Shown: positions 10,662-19,008 of the stretch, piece after piece | Layout of the letters: every line of letters begins with the position of its first letter | Numbering within the stretch: position 1 is the first letter of the stretch | Translations under genes and position numbers: made by a program | Assembly (NCBI GenBank): GCA_001969505.1 | Contig: LSSK01000291.1 | Coordinates: forward strand, 1 to 25,562 | Direction of reading: 5' to 3' | Length of the DNA stretch: 25,562 nt | Origin: Zancudomyces culisetae | Lineage: Eukaryota > Kickxellomycota > Harpellomycetes > Harpellales > Legeriomycetaceae | Notes under the pieces: generated by a model | The model's database searches: none | Told to the model about the DNA's origin: nothing | The model's input: only the letters and a program-made list of their open reading frames with translations

Positions 10662-11075
10662 ATGAGTTCACCATCCTGTCTATTCTGCAAAATCATCAGC
10701 GGGGCTATCCCAAGTTACAAATTGTACGAAACATCAAAAGTATTTGCCTTTTTGGACATTGGCCCAATCAGCAAAAAGCACTGCTTGATTATTCCAAAAC
10801 ACCATGGCGAAAAGTTGCACGACATTCCAGACGACTACTTATCAGAGATTCTGCCAGTTGCTAAAAAATTGAGTAAGGCAATAGGTTGTGAGGATTACAA
10901 CATTCTGCAGAATAACGGAAAATTGGCACATCAGGAAGTTAAGCACGTTCACTTCCACCTGATTCCCAAGTGGAACGCGAACACCGGATTGAAAATGGGT
11001 TGGGAGGGCGACGAAGAGGCACGAGATAGCGCTACCCTTGCATCCTTTGCTGAAGAATTGAAAAACAAACTCTGA
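10662..11075 (+). CDS. HNT1: HINT-type HIT-family adenosine 5'-monophosphoramidase
   Basis: A 137-residue intronless protein of full length for the HINT branch of the histidine-triad superfamily. The catalytic histidine triad is HVHFHLI at residues 95-101, preceded by HQEVKH. The N-terminal CLFCKIISGAIPS (residues 6-18) is the usual start of the HIT fold, with the two cysteines that bind zinc in many members. FLDIGPISKKHCLIIPKHH (residues 30-48) is the typical P/H-rich strand-helix block. HINT enzymes hydrolyse AMP-lysine and adenosine phosphoramidates as dimers in the cytosol or nucleus. In budding yeast Hnt1 is linked to the Kin28/TFIIK kinase; that link is family knowledge and is not visible here. 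The gene stands alone between two AT-rich spacers. G+C is clearly higher than in the flanks, as expected for coding DNA. Confidence 0.96.
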   Translation: MSSPSCLFCKIISGAIPSYKLYETSKVFAFLDIGPISKKHCLIIPKHHGEKLHDIPDDYLSEILPVAKKLSKAIGCEDYNILQNNGKLAHQEVKHVHFHLIPKWNANTGLKMGWEGDEEARDSATLASFAEELKNKL

Positions 11076-11776
11076 TTCTTTCCTCTGCATTTTGTTTTAG
11101 TGTGCCTCTTTACAATTTTAGTAAAAAATAAACCCTACTTATGTTAATATCCAAAATTACCTCAAACAGTATATCTACAGCAAAATTTTGGTTGGTTTAA
11201 ATGGTCGAATAAAGAGCAATTATCATAGCACTATATGTGTGGGTACAATAGGAAAGGATGAATACGGTGGTATTCAAATTATTCAATACACAACCTTTTA
11301 TATCTGTTGGCGCGTGATATTCCTTTTTTTTGCGTTGGTTAAAAAAATAACTAAAAAAGCTAATAATATCAGTACTACTAAAAGATAACATACTAACAAA
11401 GTGATGATGGAAAGAAACATGTCTTGAAAAGGTATGACCTATAATAGGCTCAAATCTTGAGTTTTTTGGTATTTATCTCGGCTACTACCAATAAAACTTG
11501 ACTTTGCACTGCATTCACGATGTCTCGATGAGTAAAGGTCCCTTATTCTCAGCGTTTATGGGACTGTACTTACATATGGCGATGTCTCAACTTTCAAGAA
11601 TATGTGGAAAAAACCAAACAAAAATTAAATCATCTTATTGGGTGCTGGTGTTTGTATCCGCATTGAAATTAAGTTTGACAGGTTAAATCAACTACTAATT
11701 TAATATTTTTTTAGCCTATTTTTTCACAATTTACCTTAAAGATACACAAACAAACATTTAAGCTACAAAAGCTGTT
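11076..11776. other. Spacer between HIT gene and POL32 homologue
   Basis: No supported gene. Two short frames (66 codons at 11188-11388 and 62 codons at 11498-11686) have no family resemblance. The second includes MSKGPLFSAFMGLYLHMAMS and is mildly hydrophobic, but it lacks support. The right end should hold the promoter of the polymerase-subunit gene. Confidence 0.4.
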
Positions 11777-13712
11777 ATGGCAAGTGGAGAAACAGAATTT
11801 GGAAGAATGGGTGATAGCGAAATCAAAGGAGAGGCAGAAAATCTGCTAGTTACTAAAATATTTGGGGAAAATGAGATTGTAACCACAAGAACTCTTAGTC
11901 AGGAATTACGGATAAACAACATGGATTCACAACGGTAATATATCGATGTATCATGTTCGCGACACATCTTTAGTTATCTTGAGTTGTGTGTTTTATACAC
12001 GAATCCTTTTTTAACAATTTTTCGGAAAGCTATGAAAAATTCTTGAAGCGGAAACATTAAATTAATCGAGTTGATTTTGGGCATATATACAACAAATAGG
12101 GAGCTAGAGAGTTTTTTAAACAAGTATCAAGATAAATGTGTAGCGAAATATATGATAACCGGATATAGTGAGAGTCAAAAAGATAGGAACATGAATGGGA
12201 ATTCGGGTGCCCATAATGACACTTGCGATAAAGTTGATTTTAATCTGTTGGTAAAGCTCGTTTCGGCATCCGAACTTAAGGGTAAATATGTACTGGTATA
12301 TACAGCCTACTTTAAATAATATAAATTGGATTATATCATCATCGTATTTGTAAATAGATACTATCAATAGCACTAGAAATCCGATTGTAGCATTGTATTC
12401 AATACAAAGTAGTGACAACAACGTAAGTACAATTCTAAAAGTTGAAGTTTGTATATATTTAAATGAGGATTTAACCGTCATTTGCTACATAGATTGATGA
12501 GTTGAATCAAAATGAAAAGCTGCTGCAAAAGATAAAAAACACAAAAATAGAGGATTACGAAAGCAAGTAAGTTGAATAAGTAACAACCATATTGATACAA
12601 AATTCTATAGAATTTAAATACCAAAGCTAGATATCTTGAATAATATCATTATTGTCATAGATACTTGGTCAAAACGCCAAACATCATGTCTATAAACTTC
12701 ACTGAAGCCAATTTCAAGCAAGAAGAAGCAAAGGATAACAAGAAGGTATAACTATATAGTAATTTTATCGAATTCCTTGAATACCAAACTATTCAAATTT
12801 AATGTCTCACAGAGCCGCTATCATAAAGGAGAAATTTCAACTAATCAACACTCTATTATAGATAAAAGTTGCAGAAATCAATCCTCTGAAAAATAAATCC
12901 GCAAGTACAAAAGTGGGCGAAGCAGAAGATAAGAAAACTGTGTTGAATGATACTAAAGGGAAAAATGGTGTATTTTTTAAGGTTCGGATTTGCACTTGTT
13001 TAGCCATCATTTATATTTTTATATCTTAGTAATTACAAGATATATCAGTGTGCCCTGGTCAGTCTATATCATTTCATTAAAAAAAACTGGTTTAAACCAA
13101 TAGGCTAAATCATTACCAGAAACCAAGATACAGGCTTCCGAAGCACCAACACTCAAAGAAAAAACACCTACGAAGCCATCCGGAGTTAAGAAAATTCCAG
13201 CAAAACATAAAAATGAGAAAGATACACAAGAAAAGTCAAAAGCTCAAGAGTCCATGTCTAAAGGTGTGGAGCATCAGCCACTTAACGTTGAATCATCTGA
13301 AGAATTGGAAGAGGAGATCAAGAAAAGCCCCAAAAAATTACTCAAAAGAAAAGTCATTTCTGATAGTAGTGAAAGCGAAGATGAAACTGGAATCTCATCA
13401 CCAAAAACTATGAATGAAAATAAGATACAAGACTCTGAAGCTGCTGCTGGAAACAAGCCGAAAAGCAGGATCAGGAAAACAAGGAAGATAATGAAAACAA
13501 AACATTTCAAAAACGATAGGGGGATGATGGTTACAAAGGTGGTTGAAGAAATTGAATCATACTCAGAATCAGAGCCTGATATGCCTTCTGATCCAAAGAT
13601 GGCTGTCACACCTACTACACATGGCAATAATACATCGAAGACAGCATCTATTCCAACTAAGAGCAAGTCGAACACTGCCAACTTGATGAATTTTTTTGCA
13701 AAGAAAAAATAG
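11777..13712 (+). CDS. POL32: DNA polymerase delta third subunit (Pol32/Cdc27/POLD3 family), seven exons
   Basis: The assembled exons are 11777-11934, about 12049-12281 (or from 12030), 12358-12422, 12493-12566, 12661-12745, 12862-12967 and 13120-13712. With the 12049 acceptor the product is 437 residues with no break. The N-terminal winged helix shows ENEIVTTRTLSQELRIN, like the POLD3 block KIVTYKWLSYTLGVHVN. Exon 3 gives NPIVALYSIQSSD, the family's SIHVYSIQ strand. The long middle is lysine-, serine- and glutamate-rich and probably disordered. The C-terminus, ANLMNFFAKKK, is a PCNA-binding PIP box (family QxxLxxFF, here T in place of Q). The protein tethers polymerase delta to PCNA in the nucleus. 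Oddity: the recognition-helix segment RYEKFLKRKH (POLD3: LYDYVERKRK) lies at 12030-12057 in a frame one base off from the rest of exon 2, so either it is spliced out or the sequence carries a one-base shift. Exon junctions 3-7 are mutually consistent in phase. Confidence 0.88.
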
Positions 13713-13918
13713 GTTTTTTTTTAATTTGTGTTTTCATAAAACTTGGTAAACTAGTAATACTTTGAATCCTAAAAGGATTAAGAAAGTAAATGAATTCAAG
13801 CGTTAAAATGTTAATATATCTTGAGTATGAATATGAAGAGCTTGTTCTCCTTTCGTTAGAAAAGTTAGCTTTGATGCTACAACCGTTATTGACAAAACTA
13901 ACAACTGAATAGCAAATT

Positions 13919-14374
13919 TCATGAGGAGAAAACAAACGCTTTAGGATCTAGTGGGATACCGGTGTTAGGGTCGATGTTATTTTTCAACATGATTCGCTCT
14001 TGTCTAATCAACCGTGCAGTATCAAAGGAAACTCGCTCGTCCTTCATTATCATCTTAATTTCGTCGCTATCCAATCCCGATCTTGTATCGCCCGACAAAA
14101 TATTGATCCTAATATCAAACGTATTGCTGTTCAGTCCGTCGATGTAATCCTGCTCGAATCCCCTGCCGAAAACATTTCTTGCAGATTCCCTAGTAGAGGA
14201 ACCAGATATTATGGGGATCTCTGTGTATCTCTCTCTTCGCCTTATTTCGATTCCGCTTGGTGTAAGAGAGCTATCTATCCGCGTGTATAGTCTGTCGCGT
14301 CTTAACAGCAGACTTAGTATATAGTATATAGCAAGTAATGCCAATAAAAGTGTAAATAGATAAAAGTAATCCAT
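13919..14374 (-). CDS. DUF2015-family fungal protein with an N-terminal membrane anchor
   Basis: A 151-residue protein. Residues 4-26 (FYLFTLLLALLAIYYILSLLL) form one membrane span followed by RRDR, suggesting a signal anchor. The C-terminal half matches the short fungal DUF2015 family. Seen are DTRSGLDSDEIKMIMKDERV (96-115), then SFDTARLIRQERI (116-128) and NNIDPNTGIPLDPKAFVFS (132-150). The family pattern as I recall it is DxRxGLxxxxKxEIxxxMxxxxxxFDxARxxxxxxxxxxNxIxxDGxPxDPKxVxFS. The function of the family is not established. The gene is convergent with the POL32 homologue, with about 200 bp between stop codons. I first considered a CUE ubiquitin-binding domain, but the DPKAFVFS ending fits DUF2015 better. 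Confidence 0.8.
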   Translation of the reverse strand: MDYFYLFTLLLALLAIYYILSLLLRRDRLYTRIDSSLTPSGIEIRRRERYTEIPIISGSSTRESARNVFGRGFEQDYIDGLNSNTFDIRINILSGDTRSGLDSDEIKMIMKDERVSFDTARLIRQERIMLKNNIDPNTGIPLDPKAFVFSS

Positions 14375-14549
14375 TTTCTTATCCGTATCCAGCTCTTTCG
14401 AATTGATAATTATTTAATTTTCCATGTTAAACATATTCAATGCAATGATAGTATGATTTAGCCGCAATTTGAAATTAAATTTGGCAAATAAGTACTCGTT
14501 TTATCCTTTTTCTGTCTTTACTCTGTGTGCATTTAGTTCAGGAATGTGA

Positions 14550-14936
14550 TTACATCCGATTATATCGTTATCACATTACTTTGTAACCATAAATCTAGAG
14601 CAAAGAATCAAGCCTTATATTTCTCTCCTTTTATTAAGAAAAGGTGAAAGTGAAAAGTTCATAGCAAACCAGATAAAATCAATACATATTATTTGGTCTA
14701 GTTTTGATGTACAAAATACCGATATTGCTAAAGTGCCAATTTGTAAACGCCTAGAATTTTTGCCCAATCCTATGCATTTCCTTATTAAATTGAAGAGCTT
14801 GCACTTTGTAAATCGCGCCACTACAGCTTTGAGTTATCTAATACAAATGCTATGGCCAATAAAAATACGTAGACTCTTTTGGGTAAAAATACGTAAAACC
14901 ATTGTTGTTGAAGGTGTGAAAAATGGAAAACAGTAA
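14550..14936 (+). other. 129-codon stop-free frame, possible exon or gene remnant
   Basis: From just after a TGA at 14547-14549 to TAA at 14934-14936 the frame is open for 128 sense codons, but the first ATG is deep inside (about 14772), so this is not a simple gene. The encoded text includes YISLLLLRKGESEKFIANQI, PICKRLEFLPNPMHFLIKLK and SLHFVNRATTALSYLIQMLW. A run this long is unlikely by chance at this base composition (rough hand estimate: well under one expected in the window). It may be an exon of an unrecognised spliced gene or a relic. No family was recognised. Confidence 0.3.
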
Positions 14937-14993
14937 ACAAATTGCCGAGAATTATTTGATGTGCAAAGACAAAGTGTTGTTGTTAAGGTGTTT

Positions 14994-15021
14994 GAGGGGG
15001 GAGGGGGAAGGCTAGGGTTAG
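14994..15021 (+). repeat. G-rich tract
   Basis: Runs of six, five, two and three G lie close together (GGGGGG at 14996-15001, GGGGG at 15003-15007, GGG at 15015-15017), followed by TTAG, and a further GGG occurs at 15033-15035. It could form a weak G-quadruplex. This is unusual against a background of about one-third G+C. Confidence 0.6.
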
Positions 15022-15347
15022 TAGTATCAAGAGGGAGTAGGTCGAAGTCTGTTTATGTTTTGATCTCTGCATGACCGAGTCGGCACAAATAGTGTAAATA
15101 ACATCCCAAAACCATCCGAATCCCCTTATTCTTTCTTGCTAAAGATAAACGTGGAAAATTGGCAATACACTCGCATTTGTCTTTCTTTTTTGCCTTTTGA
15201 TTTAGTCAACACCCTTTCCCAAGATATCGATGTGTCACAAATACGTGTTACTATGTACTTAATTGAGGGTTTTGGGATAGCTATAGATATTTCACACGTT
15301 TTGAATATACCGTTCTGTCAATGTAGTTTAACAATGAGCTGTCCTGC

Positions 15348-15389
15348 ATTAAGGATCGTATATTAAGGATCATGTATTAAGGATCATGT
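15348..15389 (+). repeat. Three tandem copies of a 14-bp unit
   Basis: The unit ATTAAGGATCATGT occurs exactly at 15362-15375 and 15376-15389, preceded by a slightly changed copy ATTAAGGATCGTAT at 15348-15361. This is a small minisatellite-like array in non-coding DNA. Two exact copies next to a diverged one suggest recent slippage. Confidence 0.9.
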
Positions 15390-15571
15390 ATCTTGACTTT
15401 GGTATGATTTATAAAGAAAAGACGGTTTAGTGATTGTGTATAGCTATATTATTAGTGGTATGTATAAGGGTGCGTACATTTACATCACTTCGAGTCATTT
15501 TATATTGATTATATAATACAGAGTGCGTTACAATTCACAACAATATTACAGATGAGCAATAGAACTAGGAT

Positions 15572-15600
15572 CTAACCATTAAAAACATTTTAATGGTTAG
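15572..15600. repeat. Perfect 13-bp inverted repeat with a 3-nt loop
   Basis: CTAACCATTAAAA (15572-15584) and its exact reverse complement (15588-15600) are separated by ACA. As RNA it would make a stable stem-loop. It is not next to a gene end (RPS11 stops at 16325), so a terminator role is not obvious. Alternatives are a structural RNA element, the tip of a small inverted-repeat element or a cruciform-prone site. Confidence 0.85.
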
Positions 15601-16017
15601 GTACATATTTACAATATTTATAATTAAGAAGACCAAGATAGATTACTCTTATTTTTGTTTAATTCAAACAATAATAGGATCTAGATAGTTGATAAAAGCA
15701 GTCATTATATTTACCAACATTCAGTATGCCAGTTAATGGGCTTTTCATAGTATTAAGTGATTAGTACTAATTTCGTATTCATATGATAGACAGTTCAGGA
15801 TTACTTTCAGCTCTGAAATAATTACTATCTACTCAAGCTACAGAAATCAATGTGTGAATTAGTCCTCTATTCAGCATACTGAATGAATTTGATCATACAA
15901 GGCTATCAAATGTTTAGGAGACAAAAGTGTCTTGGTTGACTTTTAGTTCAGCAAAATATGAGGGGGGAAATATAGGAGGGTGTCTTGGTGTTATAAACAT
16001 CATAGATAACTTTCAAT

Positions 16018-16288
16018 CTAATTTGGACCGATTAGAAGCTTAAAGCCATCAAAAAGGTATCCAAGGCGCGCGAATACATTCCACTTTCCATCTGCACCAC
16101 CAAGTAGAGCATACATAAACCATAACTGTTCGACAAAAAAAATTAATAATTGATCAAACTCAAGAACCTTAATGATATAAAAACTATAAAAAAAAAAACC
16201 AAGTGTGTATAATACCAGAACGGTGCCAGTGATGCAGAGTTAAAGAAACATCCTTTATTATAATAAGCGGGCTAATAAAAAACAAACA
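16018..16288 (-). other. 90-codon stop-free frame downstream of RPS11
   Basis: On the minus strand the frame is open from after TGA (16289-16291) to TAG (16018-16020), without an early ATG. The last part reads VEQLWFMYALLGGADGKWNV, then FARLGYLFDGFKLLIGPN, which looks more protein-like than its surroundings; the CAG at 16130-16132 could act as a splice acceptor in front of it. It begins only about 35 bases past the RPS11 stop, so it may simply be the 3' untranslated region. A fatty-acid elongase resemblance (LHHWHR) was considered but is not convincing. Confidence 0.25.
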
Positions 16289-16324
16289 TCAATTATAAAG
16301 TATATATATATCCAAATCACAAAT

Positions 16325-17076
16325 TTAGAATTTTTGGAATTGCTTAGATCCCTTGGATACTTTCTTTGAGTGTTTAAGCACGTTGAAGCGGACAGTCTTT
16401 GACAATGGACTATTAGAAAAATATACACAGCGAATCAGTAATTGCATAAACAATGAATGTAAATTCAAAGATAACCAGAAAATAAAGCAAATAAACTTAC
16501 CGGCACTCTCCTACAGTTACAGTGTCACCGACGGCTACACCAACGAAGGCTGGACTAAGATGGGCAGCAATCTTCTTGTGACGCTTTTCGTAACGCTTGT
16601 ATTTGGTGACGTAGTGAAGGTAGTCACGACGGATAATGATTGTGCGCTTCATCTTGGTTGAGGTAACAATTCCTGTAAGAATACGTCCTCTAATGCTGAC
16701 GTTTCCTGTGAATGGACACTTCTTGTCAATGTAGTTTCCTTCAACGGCCTCACGTGGGGTCTTGAAACCAAGACCGACCTCTCTGGTCCAACGTGATTCC
16801 TTCTTTTGTACTCCTTTAGCGTGCAGAGAGATTGCCTCTTGCTTTTGATATGAACGTTCGGTCTATAGTTGTTTTTATTTATTTCATATCAATAATCAGT
16901 CTACTCGTTTCAATAATAATACTTTCATACAGAAAATCTACAACTAAATTTCCCGATTAGATCCGCTTGCAATATTTGCAGAGCTAGAAAAGAATGTGCA
17001 ATCTACAACGAGATCTTCACAAGAAACTCGTCTAGACATGTTATTTACTAGTGTGTGAACTTACCTGCTCAGACAT
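16325..17076 (-). CDS. RPS11: 40S ribosomal protein S11 (uS17 family), three exons
   Basis: Exons 17076-17065, 16862-16501 and 16409-16325 give 152 residues, close to the usual 155-160. Intron 1 (202 nt) follows only four codons (MSEQ), a placement typical of fungal ribosomal protein genes. Intron 2 is 91 nt. Both have GTAAGT donors, TAG acceptors and an ACTGAT-like branch site. The uS17 signatures are [20 protein letters not shown] (residues 59-78), [20 protein letters not shown] (79-98), [20 protein letters not shown] (116-135) and the C-terminal KQFQKF. The protein binds 18S rRNA in the small subunit body. The region upstream (17077-17700) is exceptionally rich in long T and A runs and contains AAGGGTA-type elements on the gene strand, for example near 17250 and 17460. 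These may be ribosomal-protein promoter motifs; that is inference. Confidence 0.98.
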
Positions 17077-18408
17077 TTTGATCGAATTCTATACAATACC
17101 GTAAAACCAACTTACTCGTAAAGGAGTATCTTTATTTTTTTAGTGTATATTTAGAAAATAAAAGTGTAAAAATATGAAATAATTTTTTTTTATTGTTTAG
17201 CGTTTTTTTTTTCAATTTTTTTTTTCAGTTTTAATCCCACTCTAGCATACCCTTCTACATGCATACAAAAAACATCAAGCTAAAAAAATCGAGGATCTTT
17301 GTTGTCATTGGTATAATTTTTAGCTGATAAAAAATTTTTTTTTTCAATTTTCCTCATTTTCACTTATTACACGTATTTCATTAAACAAATTTGGGTTTTC
17401 TGGTGCCTTAGTTTACTGCAATTTTTTGCAATTATTCTTAACCCTCAACACTTTAATACCCTTACCTGATTTTTTTTTGTTTTGGATTTGAATGGACACC
17501 TTGTCTTTCTGTAAATCTAATTGGCCCAAAAATTTAGGAAAAAAAATTTTTTTTTGCAAGAACAAAGAACAGCTTCAAAAAATTTCAGCAAGCTAGGAGG
17601 GAAAAAAACGGAAAAAATTTTTTTTCTTACTGGGAAAGGATAGTGATATATGCGAATCTAATCCGAGCTAGAGGAAAGTCGAAAAATTATTCACAGATTG
17701 TAAACATTGCCCAGAGATACTCTGAGAAGGGCTCAAAAAAAATAGTGGGTTTTTTTTCTGCCATCAAACATCATCAATGGATTGTGTAGAGTGTACACTC
17801 TACATAACACCAATAACTACCAGCACAAACAGTAATAGCTGCAAGTTTCTGCTTATTCCTTTGATTAGTTAGCTGGTTGGTTGAACCTGCTTGTGGAGGT
17901 TGTGGTTGTGGTTGTGAGAGGGACGAAATAAATGAGCAGTAGATGGGAAAATGTGTGTAAAATAGTGGCAAGTCAATGATCGGAATCAAAAAAGTTTTGA
18001 TGCAGATAATGTCTTTTCGATCCTAATGCTGCTAACATTGAAAGAAATATCAAACTAATTGTGCAATAGGAAAGTTGTACATCCACATATCCACATGTAT
18101 TATACACTGTTATCTCTATTTCCATTAGCTATACATTGCTTTTTTTGACTATAAGTGGCATTATTTAGATGAATTGAGTATACAACCGAATTCTAAACTT
18201 TAGTTGGTATATTTGTACATTGAATGAGGGGTTGTTCTTGAACACGTGCTAAATTTGTTTCGCAAATGTATTAACAGCAGAAAAGAAAGATATCTAACAA
18301 ACGTACTCCAAAGCATATCTACCATCTAGAGTTTGCAAAAATGAAATAAAATCCCCACAACCATCCATAAGCGATTGTAAAAGATAAGAGAAAATTTTTG
18401 AGTAGAGG
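17077..18408. other. Intergenic region with long A/T runs (RPS11 promoter, RPB9 3' side)
   Basis: No gene supported. From about 17160 to 17760 there are repeated adjacent A-run/T-run tracts, for example near 17330-17345, 17538-17555 and 17610-17626. Such rigid tracts exclude nucleosomes and are common in strong ribosomal-protein promoters. A 71-codon minus frame at 17774-17989 contains QPQPQPPQ from a GGTTGTGGTTGTGG simple repeat and is not supported as a gene. Confidence 0.45.
17785..17804. repeat. Perfect 20-bp palindrome
   Basis: TGTAGAGTGTACACTCTACA is identical to its own reverse complement, with no spacer. It lies about 710 bp upstream of RPS11 and 600 bp downstream of RPB9. A spacer-free palindrome of this length suggests a binding site for a dimeric DNA-binding protein, although chance or a decayed inverted-repeat element remain possible. 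Confidence 0.9.
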
Positions 18409-19008
18409 CTATGAAGTCCATTTATACATACAATTACTATTACAACAAACATAGTACAAAGTCATTTTTGCTTCCGGATTTAAAGATTGCGATTGGAAAT
18501 ACAAAACTTCTTCATATCCACATTTAGGGCAAGGCAAAGTGTTGGTTCTTGGTAGAGTACTATCTGACAGAATATCAGCATTTATCGTGTTTTGTTCGCT
18601 AATAATTGGTTTTATGAGTAATTAGATTTCATTGTTTGGTTCGGGATAAAATAAATAAAAAATAAAAAAGTAAAGGGACAACAAATGTGATAAGGCTTAG
18701 GCAAAAGTAATAGTTGAACATAGAAAAGTTGTAGATGCTTTACCTTGGGACATAGGACACTACATGGCGATAGACTCTGTTGGTTGTAGCTTTTTCTTGG
18801 TAATCGCAGTTTCGACAGGCAAATACCATGCTTTTGTTTAACCGATCTTCCCTTGGATATAACATGTTGCTACTATTTTACGGTAGGTACGCATGTTTAT
18901 ATATAAATTCCGTTTTTGAATGGAAATGATTTATAGTCCAGTTTTCCTATTTTAGGGGAGCAAAGAAGGGTCAAGTTACCATTCAGGACAAAATTTTATG
19001 CTACTCAT
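18409..19008 (-). CDS. RPB9: RNA polymerase II subunit RPB9, three exons
   Basis: Exons 19008-18980, 18872-18744 and 18598-18409 join in consistent phase to give 115 residues, within the family's usual 110-125. Introns are 107 and 145 nt. The N-terminal zinc ribbon uses C7, C10, C29 and C32, in KFCPECSNMLYPREDR and FACRNCDYQEKA; NMLYPRED is diagnostic for RPB9. The linker contains DSTLPRTN (family DPTLPR). The C-terminal zinc ribbon uses C76, C79, C104 and C109, in PCPKCGYEEVLYFQSQS and LYYVCCNSNCMYKW. The final C-x4-C spacing is like that of metazoan RPB9 rather than the C-x2-C of budding yeast. RPB9 acts in start-site selection, elongation fidelity and TFIIS-dependent proofreading, in the nucleus. 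The first exon is only 29 nt, so the gene is easily missed by ORF scanning. It is divergent from the acetyltransferase gene, with 520 bp between starts. Confidence 0.96.

Larger units (their letters stand above)
14937..16017. other. Gene-poor region with small repeats
   Basis: Contains a G-rich tract at 14996-15017, a 14-bp tandem repeat at 15348-15389 and a perfect hairpin at 15572-15600. A 100-codon stop-free frame (15064-15366, +) has no recognised motif, and its length is near the limit expected by chance. No gene is supported. Confidence 0.4.

Noticed and set aside
11498-11686. 62-codon mildly hydrophobic frame as a small membrane protein
   Set aside because: No family match, and the length is within chance for this composition.
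12116-12481. 121-codon hydrophobic minus-strand frame resembling a membrane protein
   Set aside because: It lies antisense to POL32 exons 2-3 and their introns, whose splice phases and homology are consistent; hydrophobicity is what the complement of Lys/Asn/Asp-rich codons gives.
13274-13681. 135-codon minus frame antisense to the POL32 tail
   Set aside because: Shadow of the charged, Ser/Lys-rich C-terminal exon.
13919-14374. CUE ubiquitin-binding domain in the membrane-anchored protein
   Set aside because: The CUE Phe-Pro and di-leucine positions are missing, while the C-terminal pattern ending DPKAFVFS fits DUF2015.
15000-15025. Internal telomere repeat (AGGGTTAG)
   Set aside because: Only one copy; no array.
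16018-16288. Fatty-acid elongase remnant (LHHWHR resembling the elongase histidine box)
   Set aside because: The His box does not match HxxHH and the residues after it do not follow the elongase order.
17036-17064. Second possible start (ATG TCT AGA CGA, minus strand) inside RPS11 intron 1
   Set aside because: Its frame ends after about 30 codons without uS17 similarity, while MSEQ plus the GTAAGT donor fits the family N-terminus.
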